A stretch of 64,000 bases of DNA from Bin18 sp965242795 (GTDB lineage: Bacteria; Desulfobacterota; Binatia; Bin18), in the NCBI GenBank assembly GCA_965242795.1, contig OZ251505.1, forward strand, positions 3,162,001 through 3,226,000, written 5' to 3'. Below, in pieces: positions 34,552-43,200 of this stretch; the stretch's first letter is position 1, and each line of letters starts with the position of its first letter. Made by a program: the position numbers and the translations under genes. The notes under the pieces were generated by a model. That model was given only the letters and a program-made list of their open reading frames with translations, made no database searches and was not told where the DNA came from.

Positions 34552-36941
34552 ACGTTCAGGCTCACGACCGTCGCGCCACGGCCGCCCTCGCTTTGCGGCG
34601 CCTCGTTGAACGCTTGGCAATAGGCCGAATCGGACAGATAGTCCTGCACCGCACGTTTCAGGGCGCCGCTGCCCAGACCGTGCACGATGCGTACCGATGC
34701 TTGATTGTTCAGCATCGCGCGGTCCAGAAAGACTTCCAAGCGCGGCAAAGCGTCGTGCACCCGCAGCCCGAGCAGGTTGAGTTCGGGACGGCCTGCCGCG
34801 GGCCGATTCACCGACACCCGGACGGAAGCAGGCGGCGACTTTCGACTCGTGGCGGCGCACAATCGGGCAATCGGTGCCTCGAACGTCACGCCGCGGCTGC
34901 GCACGCGGGCCTTGGTTCCGTTGATGGCGACCAGCGTACCGTGCACGTTGCCGTCGCGGAGTGCGACCTCGTCGCCGACGCACGGCAACGGGGCATCCGT
35001 CGTCGGGTGCGATTGGAGACTGGCCTGCTTTTCTTCGATCCGGGCGTCCTGGGCGTGCATGACCTGCGAAAATTCCTGACGAGCGCGGCCCGGCAGGGTA
35101 TGGGATGTCCGCGCCGCCTGAACGGCTTTGTGCAAGCCGGCTAACGCTTGGCGGCCTTCCTCGCGTACGCGGCGCACGAATTGCTTGGCTTGGGCGGTTT
35201 CGTCCTGCCACCGTTTGCGCAGTTTTTCCTCGCTGTCGGCCAATAGCCGGGCATGGCGTTCGCGCAATTCCGCGGCCGCGTTCCGCTCGGCTTCGAGTGC
35301 GGTCCGTTCGCGTTCCAGCTTCGCCGAGGTGTCTTCCATTCTCGCCAGCGCATCCGAGAACCGCCGCGCGTCGTCGGACAGCGCGGCTTCGGCCGCGGCA
35401 CAGACCTCGTCCGGCAAGCCCAGTCGGCGCGCTACGGGCAGTCCGAGACTCTCGCCCGGCACGTCGTATTGCAATCGGTACAGCGGCTGCAGCCGGTCGA
35501 CGTCGAACGCCACGCTGGCGACGCGATAGCGGTCGTCGGCAAGTGCATACTGCTTGACTTGGCGAAGATGGGTGGCGAGCAGCAAAGCAACGTTCCGCTC
35601 CTTGAACACGTGCAGCAGCCCGGCCGCGAGTGCGCCGCCCTCGGCCGGGTCGGTGCCCCCGCCCGGTTCGTCGAGCAGGATCAGCGCAGGTTCCGCACAG
35701 TGCGCCAGCAGGTCGTTGAGATTGGCGACGTGGGCGGAGAAGGTCGAGAAGTCGTCCTGCAAGGATTGGGCGTCGCCGATGTCGGCGAAGATGCTCCGAA
35801 AGATGGGCACTTCGTTGGTTCCCTGTCGGGCGTCTTCCTCCCGGACGGGTAACAGCAACCCGGTTTGGGCCATCAGGCAGAGCAGACCCAGCGTTTTGAG
35901 GGCCGCGGTCTTGCCGCCGGTGTTGGGACCGGTGATGACCAGCCCACGCATCCCTGCTGGCAGGAGCAGGTCGATCGGAACGACCGGTTTCCCGGTCGCC
36001 TGCAGCAACGGATGCGTTGCTCCGCGAAGTTGGACCGTCGCGCCGAACCGCGGCGGCGTCGCCCCGTACGTCCGGGCGAACGCGACCTTGGCCTGCAGCA
36101 CGTCGAGGTCCGTCAGGGAGGCGAACGTCTCGGCAAGCTGCGCGCGATGTTCGCGCACGAGCGCCGTCAGCCAGAGGAACAGCCGCCGTTCCTCGGCCGC
36201 GACGTCGGCCCGTGCGAGCAGCCGGCGATTGTTGAGTTCGACCACGGACAGGGGTTCGACGAAGAGCGTCTCGCCCGACCTGGAGCGATCCTGGACGATC
36301 CCGGGGAGCCGCGCGTGAAAATCCGGCCGCACCGGAATGACGAAGCGGTCGTTGCGCGTCGTGACGTATTGGTCGGCCACCACTTCGCGGGCGGCCTTCG
36401 CCCGCAGGATGTCGGTCAGCCGCCCTTCGGTCTCCCGGCCCAGGTCGTGGAGTCGGCGCTGCGCGGCACGCAGCGTCGGGCTCGCCGCGTCTCTCAGGTT
36501 CCCGTTTTCGTCGAGGCAACGCTCCAGCGCGGTCGAGAGTTGCGGCATGGCGGGGAGGTGTGCTGCATATTCGTGCAGTGCGTCGAAGTCCGCGGCCTTG
36601 TCGCGGAAAAAACGGGCCGGCCGTCGAGCCGCTTCGATCACGGCCTGCACATCGACGAGTTGCCTTCCCTCCACGGCCACGCCGTCCAGGCCGGCCCGGT
36701 CCAGTATCGGTCGGATATCGGGGAAGGACCCGAGGGGCGGGGGACCGTACACCTCGGTCAAGCGGAAACACTGCCACGTGCGCCGGCTGTCGTCCTTCAC
36801 CAGCCGCTCGTCCGTCTGCGGGCGCAATGCCAGACAGGCGGCCTTTCCCGCGGGCGACACCGCATAATCGGCGAGCAGTCGGAGCAGGGAGTCGAACTCC
36901 AAGGCGTGCAGGTCGCGGTCGCGCATACGACGTTCCGGCAA
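34548..36941 (-). CDS. mutS2: MutS2 endonuclease
   Basis: A 797-residue MutS2 protein, which suppresses homologous recombination or rescues collided ribosomes in studied species. The ATPase has Walker A in ITGPNTGGKTAALKTLG (near residue 335), Walker B in ALILLDEPGGGTDP, and ATHLRQVKQYAL. A long coiled coil follows, then a KOW-like part (CVGDEVALRDGNVHGTL) and a C-terminal Smr nuclease domain (HGLGSGALKRAVQDYL). The Smr LDxRG motif reads LNLLG here, so nuclease activity may be reduced. First gene of a tight operon with DUF309. Confidence 0.92.
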   Translation of the reverse strand: MPERRMRDRDLHALEFDSLLRLLADYAVSPAGKAACLALRPQTDERLVKDDSRRTWQCFRLTEVYGPPPLGSFPDIRPILDRAGLDGVAVEGRQLVDVQAVIEAARRPARFFRDKAADFDALHEYAAHLPAMPQLSTALERCLDENGNLRDAASPTLRAAQRRLHDLGRETEGRLTDILRAKAAREVVADQYVTTRNDRFVIPVRPDFHARLPGIVQDRSRSGETLFVEPLSVVELNNRRLLARADVAAEERRLFLWLTALVREHRAQLAETFASLTDLDVLQAKVAFARTYGATPPRFGATVQLRGATHPLLQATGKPVVPIDLLLPAGMRGLVITGPNTGGKTAALKTLGLLCLMAQTGLLLPVREEDARQGTNEVPIFRSIFADIGDAQSLQDDFSTFSAHVANLNDLLAHCAEPALILLDEPGGGTDPAEGGALAAGLLHVFKERNVALLLATHLRQVKQYALADDRYRVASVAFDVDRLQPLYRLQYDVPGESLGLPVARRLGLPDEVCAAAEAALSDDARRFSDALARMEDTSAKLERERTALEAERNAAAELRERHARLLADSEEKLRKRWQDETAQAKQFVRRVREEGRQALAGLHKAVQAARTSHTLPGRARQEFSQVMHAQDARIEEKQASLQSHPTTDAPLPCVGDEVALRDGNVHGTLVAINGTKARVRSRGVTFEAPIARLCAATSRKSPPASVRVSVNRPAAGRPELNLLGLRVHDALPRLEVFLDRAMLNNQASVRIVHGLGSGALKRAVQDYLSDSAYCQAFNEAPQSEGGRGATVVSLNV

Positions 36942-37175
36942 GCGGCGCAGGTCAACATAGCCCGCCCGGCGGGAAAGACAAGCAAAAGGGCTTACGTACA
37001 GACGGGCCGGGGATCCGTTTCGACAGGCTCAACGAGCCGGACCCTGAGCCTGTCGAAGGGTGGGGAAGCGCCGGGGTGAGAAAAATTGGGCAATGACAGA
37101 GTTACTCGCTTGCGGCGGTGTCGGACGGTGTGGTAGCGGGCACGCGGACGCAACAAACGTGATCCAGGAGGACGT

Positions 37176-37559
37176 ATGGACAAGAGCAACGAACGGTTGG
37201 TGACCGATTTCTGCAACGCCTTGGCGGATGGGCTGCCGGCCATTCTGCCGTATCTGGCCGACGACGTGCTGTATCACAACATGCCGTGGGAGCCGGTGAC
37301 CGGTCACGCCGGCGTGCGCCACGTGCTGGAGCCGTTCATCGGCTCGCAGAAGCTGTTGCAGAAGATGGAGATCAAACACACCACAGCGGCCGGCAACGTG
37401 GTCATGAACGAACGTCTCGAAACCTGGGTCAAGGGCGACGTGACCGTACTACTGCCGGTGCTCGGCGTGTTCACGATCGCCGACGGCAAAATTGCGAAGT
37501 GGTGCGACTATTTCGACGCCGGGACAGTAACGCCGCTGACCGACGCGCTCGCCGCATGA
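37176..37559 (+). CDS. Limonene-1,2-epoxide hydrolase-like protein (SnoaL fold)
   Basis: A 127-residue cone-shaped alpha+beta protein. VLYHNMPWEPVTGHAGV and VLGVFTIADGKIAKWCDYFD match the LEH family. The LEH triad is Asp-Arg-Asp; here R80 and D111 (in WCDYFD) are present but the first Asp is E82 (NERLETW). The acid is therefore retained in a longer side chain, and epoxide hydrolysis is uncertain. The ribosome site GGAGG lies before the ATG. Confidence 0.82.
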   Translation: MDKSNERLVTDFCNALADGLPAILPYLADDVLYHNMPWEPVTGHAGVRHVLEPFIGSQKLLQKMEIKHTTAAGNVVMNERLETWVKGDVTVLLPVLGVFTIADGKIAKWCDYFDAGTVTPLTDALAA

Positions 37560-37571
37560 CGGGGACGGCGG

Positions 37572-38771
37572 CTAGGGCGTGAACGAGACCTTGACCACAC
37601 CGGACGTCTTCTTGCTCGCCGCCTCGGTCAGCGCCCGCCGAAACTGCGCCAACGGATACTTGCGCGGGCGAATGGCACGCAGGTCGGCGCGCCGCCGCGC
37701 CAATAGCGAGACTGCCCGGACGAACGTATCCTGCCGCTTCCCGCGGAACGTCTCGGCCCCATAGGTCAGGCTGCCGACGATGGAGATTTCCTTCATCCAG
37801 GTCGGCGTCCAGTCCACGCCCTCGGGCATCGCCGCCAGCCCCAGCACGATCACGCGCCCCTTGCCTTGCGCCATGCGCAGCGCCTGGTTGAGCGTGACCG
37901 AGTTCGTCACCGTGTCGTACACGAGCCGCACGCCGCCGGCCAACACGGCGCCCCCCTGAGAGAGTGGATAGACCTTGGTTCGGGCCAGTTCGCCGACGCG
38001 CTGCATCACGTCCGGCTGGCCGGCATCGACGATGTGGTCCGCGCCGAGCCGGGTCGCCAGTGTGGCCTGGAACGGATACTTCGCCACGCAGGCCACGCGG
38101 CAGGACGGCTCCACCGCCTTGAGCGCGGCCACGTTCATCAGGCCGATCGTCCCGGCCCCGATCACGACGACCAACTCCTTGCGCCGCGGCGGGTTGTTGA
38201 GCACCGCGCGCAGGCACACGGCGAACGGTTCGATCAGTGACGCCTCGTCGTTGTCCAGCGTATCCGGCAGCGGCGTCAGGCGGTGGGCGGGCGCGACGAA
38301 ATACTCGCCCCAGCCGCCCCCCGTATCGGGACAAATCCCGATCAGCAGGCCCGGCCGCAACGCGCCCTCGGCGATGTGTTCGCAGATACCCGGATTGCCG
38401 TGGCGGCACTGTGGGCAGCGTTTCCGAAAACCGCGCTCGCGGCAGCCGAGCGTCGGGTCGATGGTTACCCGCTGGCCGACGCGTAGCCCGCGCACGCGCT
38501 TACCGACCGCGGCGACTTCTCCGAACAGTTCGTGTCCGGGGGTCATCGGCAGCGCAAAATACGGTTCGGCCGACGGCATGGGTTTCCACTGCAGAAAGCC
38601 GAGATCGCTACCGCAGATACCGGCGATGCGGCTCTTGACCACGACCCAGCGTTCGTTGGGCAGGTCCGGGGTGGGGATGTCGCGCAGGCGGAGGTGCGCC
38701 AAGCCGGGCAGGAAATCCGGCGCGGGCGGAGCGTTCGGGTCCGGAGCGTCGGAAAAGACGAGGGCTTTCAT
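37572..38771 (-). CDS. Zinc-dependent medium-chain alcohol dehydrogenase
   Basis: A 399-residue MDR enzyme. Catalytic zinc ligands are C53 (GICGSDLGF) and H80-E81 (TPGHEL). Structural zinc cysteines are C110, C119, C122 and C130. The cofactor fold has VVVIGAGTIGLMN. The substrate is unknown. Its start overlaps the isochorismatase stop by 4 bases (ATGA), so the pair is one operon, possibly removing a small aldehyde and an amide or ester. Confidence 0.9.
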   Translation of the reverse strand: MKALVFSDAPDPNAPPAPDFLPGLAHLRLRDIPTPDLPNERWVVVKSRIAGICGSDLGFLQWKPMPSAEPYFALPMTPGHELFGEVAAVGKRVRGLRVGQRVTIDPTLGCRERGFRKRCPQCRHGNPGICEHIAEGALRPGLLIGICPDTGGGWGEYFVAPAHRLTPLPDTLDNDEASLIEPFAVCLRAVLNNPPRRKELVVVIGAGTIGLMNVAALKAVEPSCRVACVAKYPFQATLATRLGADHIVDAGQPDVMQRVGELARTKVYPLSQGGAVLAGGVRLVYDTVTNSVTLNQALRMAQGKGRVIVLGLAAMPEGVDWTPTWMKEISIVGSLTYGAETFRGKRQDTFVRAVSLLARRRADLRAIRPRKYPLAQFRRALTEAASKKTSGVVKVSFTP

Positions 38772-39484
38772 GGCTGCCCCGCCGCGGTGAGGGCGTCGAT
38801 CACCGCTTGGGTATTCCGCACGCGCCCGAACGCATAGCTGAACGCCTGGAGCGCCGCACGATGCAGGTCGGAACTGAAGGCGGTACACGCATCTTCGACG
38901 ATGGTCACGTCGAAGCCGCGGTCGGCCGCGTCGCGCGCGGTCGTTTCGACGCACACGTCCGTCGTCACCCCGCAGACCAGCACCGACTCGATGCCCATGT
39001 TCCGCAGCGTCTGGTCGAGCATGGTCGAATTGAAGGTCCCGCTCGACGTCTTGTTGACGACCATCTCGCCCGGCTGCGGCGCAACGCTGTCGTCGATCCG
39101 CCAACTCGGCGCCTCCAGCGCGGGAAACATCCGCTCGCCGACCGTATCCAGGCCGAGCCGGTCCAACGCCTTCCACATCGGATTCAAGTCCTGACCCGCC
39201 TCCAGCGCGGTCCCGATCGCGGTATAGACCACCGGCATGTGCTTGGCGCGCAGGCAATCCAGCAGACGCCGGACGTTCGGGATGACGCTCGCGTTGACGC
39301 GCTCGCAGTAACCTGCACTGACGCCGGGCACGAGTTTTTCGAACGTCCGCATCAGCGGGTAGTGCGGGCTCACGAAGTAGCGTTGCATGTCGATCACGAG
39401 CAGGGCTGTCGTCCGGTCGTCGAGGACGAACGGCGCCCAGTCCTTGAGACGAATGAGTTCCAGGATTTTTTCGTGATCGGTCAT
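38768..39484 (-). CDS. Isochorismatase-family cysteine hydrolase
   Basis: A 238-residue cysteine hydrolase with the catalytic triad D32 (LLVIDMQRYF), K145 (VVNKTSSGTF) and C178 (VTTDVCVETTARDA). Such enzymes hydrolyse amides such as nicotinamide, ureidoglycine derivatives or N-carbamoyl compounds. The ATG at 39484 was chosen because the upstream reading frame is not family-like. Operon partner of the alcohol dehydrogenase. Confidence 0.9.
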   Translation of the reverse strand: MTDHEKILELIRLKDWAPFVLDDRTTALLVIDMQRYFVSPHYPLMRTFEKLVPGVSAGYCERVNASVIPNVRRLLDCLRAKHMPVVYTAIGTALEAGQDLNPMWKALDRLGLDTVGERMFPALEAPSWRIDDSVAPQPGEMVVNKTSSGTFNSTMLDQTLRNMGIESVLVCGVTTDVCVETTARDAADRGFDVTIVEDACTAFSSDLHRAALQAFSYAFGRVRNTQAVIDALTAAGQP

Positions 39485-39803
39485 GGTGGCGGCGACCTTC
39501 CCGAAGCCGTTCCCCGTCCAGCGATTCCTTCGCCCTCTTAGCCCAAGTCGGACCGCCAAGAAAACCCAAACGAGCAGGAGATAGCCTCTCAATTCAAAAT
39601 CCCTCTCCCCCTTCGACCTTTCGATCCTTCGACAAGCTCAGGACACCGTAAGCTCAAAGCATCGCGCGCTCAGGGATCACCGGGAAAGGGCAAGATCTGA
39701 CCCCGGACCTGATCCGGGGAGAGAGGGAAGGCAGAAGATGCTCCACCGTACGAGGTCGGCACTCGTAGGGGGCCGATGGCGGAACGGTTGCCCAGGGTAC
39801 TAG
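39485..39803. other. Intergenic region with dispersed repeat
   Basis: About 320 bases without a supported gene. A TTCGACAAGCTCAGGACACC repeat lies at about 39620-39665. The remainder is short GC-rich sequence with no recognisable promoter. Confidence 0.5.
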
Positions 39804-40166
39804 TGCCGGCTGCTCGTCGAATATGTCTTACGCCGATACGGTCCTGGATTTCGATTTGGCGGATTTTCTGGACGCCCACTGTCGGGCAGGGGCGCTAGCG
39901 AGCCGGCTGCTGCGACCGAGGAGTTGTCCCCCGCCGTGTTCACCGGCTGCCAAGTCCTGGAGCCGGGGATTTTCACTCACATGCCCGCGGACCGGGCATT
40001 CAGTGCCATGCACGACCTCTACCCGCGGCTCATCCGCAAGGGTCAGGCGTTATTGGGAGTGCAACACGCCGGGGCGTGGATGGTGGTCGGTGAGGCTGAT
40101 GGTGTGGCGCAAGCGACCGAAGCACTCACCTCCGGTCGCCTGCACTTCTCCTATTTATGTCCGTAG
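39804..40166 (+). pseudogene. C-terminal remnant of a sugar-nucleotidyltransferase
   Basis: From the stop at 39801 to a TAG at 40164, one frame encodes about 120 residues resembling the C-terminal half of an NDP-sugar pyrophosphorylase: VFTGCQVLEPGIFTHMP, DLYPRLIRKGQALLGVQHAG, AWMVVGEADG. The N-terminal nucleotide-binding half with the GxGTR signature is absent, and no good start precedes it. It looks like a decayed fragment rather than a working gene. Confidence 0.55.
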
Positions 40167-40295
40167 GCAGAGACGATGGGTCAGTCCACCGAGAACGGCC
40201 ACTCTCAATGTGAACGGCGGCGCCTGCGTGTGCGCGGAGCCGTCCACGACCGCGTCGTCGTGAACGGCCCGCTGCGGCTCCGTGTGCTGGACGGT

Positions 40296-43200
40296 TCAGT
40301 TCTTCACCGGGATGACGGTCTCGTCGAGTTGCGTGTAGCCCCGTACATCCACCGGGTCCGCACTGAAGACCTGGCACGTCGTCCGCCGCTGCGCTTCCGC
40401 CGCCGGCTTGCCCGCCGCTACCAACGCCGCCGTCAAGTTGTCGGGGACCCCATCCGCCGCCGTCCGGCCCGGCCAGTACGAGAAGATCGTCTCCGGCGCG
40501 ACATCCACGTCCCACGCGACCGGCGCCCCGTCCTGCTGTCCGCATTGCAACTGTACGCTGCACGGATCAGCCGTCTCCGCGTCCGGTCGATGCGCCTTCC
40601 GGCAGTAGAAATGCATCCAGGCCTGGGCCGGGGACAGGTTCAGCAACGTCCCGATGCGGGTCGGCGCGTCTGCGGCGGGCACGACCGGCGGGTTCGCTAC
40701 CGGCACGACTGCCCCGCCTAACTGCGTGTAGGCACGGACGTCCACCGGGTCGGTACTGAACACTTGGCACGTCGTCCGCCGCCGCGCTTCCGCCTCCGGC
40801 TTGCCCGCCGCTATCAGCGCGGCGGCAAAGTCGGCGGGCGTCCTGTCCGCCGTCCTCTTGTCCGGCCAGTAGGTGAAAGTGGTCTCCGGCGCGACCGGCA
40901 CGTCCCAGGCGACCGGCGCCCCGTCCCGTTGTCCGCATTGCAACCGCACGGTGCACGGGTCAACGGTCTCTCCATCCGGTTGGTGTGCTTTCCGACAGTA
41001 GAAATGTACCCAGGCGCGGGCCGGCGCCACGTTCAGCAACGTCGCCACCCGCGTCGGGGCGGCAACGTCCACCGGCGCCGGCGGGTTCGCCACGGAGACC
41101 AAGTCCCCGCCGACCCGCGTGTACACCCAAGCATCCAGCGGATCGCGGCTGAACACCTGACACGTCGTCCGCCGCCGCGCTTCCGCCTCCGCCTTACCCG
41201 CCGCGACTAACGCGGTTGCCAAGTCGGCCGCCGCCCCGCCCGGCCCGTAGGTCACGGTCGTCTCGGCGGCTACATCCACGTCCCACGTCACCGGCATCCC
41301 TTCTTGTTGCCCGCATTGCAAACGCGCCTGGCACGGGTCCTCCGGTTCCCCCTCGGCGGTCTGCGTCTTCCGACAGGCGAGATGGACATACGCCTGCGCC
41401 GGCGCCACGTTCAGCAACGTCGCTACGCGTGTCGGGGCGGTCACGTCCAGTGGGGCAGGCGGAGACGCCACGGGCACCAGTGCCCCCGCGACCTGCGTGT
41501 ACGCCCGTACCTCCAGCGGGTCCGGGCTGAACACCCGACATGTCGTCCGCTGCCCCGCGGCCTCGTCGGTTCGGCCCGCTGCCACCAACGCCGCCGCAAA
41601 GTCGGCGGCTGTTCCGTCCGCTGCCCGCCGGCCCGGCCAGTAGCTGACGATCGTCTCCGGCGCGACCTCCACGTCCCACGCTATTGGCCCGCCGTCCAGC
41701 TGCCCGCATTGTACTTGTGCCGTGCACGCGACCGCCTCGGAATGCTGCGCCCGCCCACAGTAGAAATGCACCCACGCCTGCGCCGGTGCCACGTTCAGCA
41801 GCGTCGCCCGCAATGGCCCGGCTTCGCTCGCCGCCGTGAAGCGCACTGCAACGGTGTACGCTCCCGTCCGCGTCCGCGTCGCGCCCCCGACCACCGCCAC
41901 ATGATACGACCCCGCTGTCACCGGCCACCCCGCCTGGGCCGCCCGGGCGCCTTCCCCCACAGCATCTTGGGGCAGCAGCGGCCCGCCGCCCGCCCCGAAG
42001 TACGCCGCCGGGGCCGCTGCCCCGCTCGCCTCCACCACCACCGTCCCCGCTTCCTGGACCTCCACCCGGAAGTAGTCCACTTCCCCCGCCTGCTGTAACG
42101 TCCCTGCCGTCTCCGCGTTCAACCGGAGTGAGGCCGGACGACTCCCTTCTCCGTTCGCAGGCGCTCCCCCGTCCGCAGGCGGGCTTGCTGCCGGCGGCGG
42201 GACCACGCTCCCCACCGTCGTCCCACCACTCGCCGGCGTGAACCGCACCGCTAACGTATAGGCGCCCGTTGCTTGGCGTGCCGCCGCGCCCTCCCCCGCT
42301 ACGGCGCCCTCTACCTTGATGTAGTACGTGCCCGCCTGCACGAGCCGCTCGACGCGGAAGTTGGTCCCCGTTCCCCCGGTGGCGGCCTCGGTCAGCGCTT
42401 GGCCCGCTGCGCCCTCCAGCGCGCCCACGGTGTCCGTGCGCCCCGTCGTCGCCGCCGTCAGCGTGCCGGCCCCGGCTACCTCCACCCGGAAGTAGTCCAC
42501 GTCGCCCGCCGCCTCCAACGCCCCGGCCACCTCCGCGCCCCGGTCCGTCGCCACTCCGGCCCGAAAGTCGTCCTCTTGGCCGGTCTCGCCCACGCCGCCC
42601 GTCGTCCGCGCGGTCAGGGTGACCAGCGTCGCTTCCGCGCGGCTGTTGCCATGCTCCACGACGTCCGTGCTGCCGTCCACCTTGCGGGTATCGTCCGTGC
42701 CGACGCCCGCATGGGCCAGCGCCGCGGCGGTGGTCGGGTCGCTGGTGAGGGTGATCGTGCCGCCGTTCAGGGTCAGCGCGTTGGCCGCGATACTGATCCC
42801 GTCCGCATCCATGTCCGTCGCCTGCACGTAGTAGCTGAACACGAGCAGGGTTCCCTTGGACCGGGTGGCGTCATAGACCGCTTGGCGCGTCTGCGACCCG
42901 ATGGTCAGGCCGAGCTGCGGCGTGCCCGTGACCCTCACCGCGTCGGTGAACGTCACGGCGGCTTGAATCTGTTCACCCAGCCGGTACGTGGTCCGACTCG
43001 TTGGTGCCCCCGTCCACCGGACGGCGCTCACCCGCAGCCGCGGCTCGGGAGTGCCGCCCCCAGGGGTCGTCCCGCCGCCGCCATTGACCTTGCACCGCCG
43101 CCGCCCGCTGTCGAAACCATCGCAAAAAAGCTGGAGACCACCGCCGAGCCTCGCATCCAGATCCGCCGCCATTGTGCTGCCTCGGGTGACGATTGCCCCG

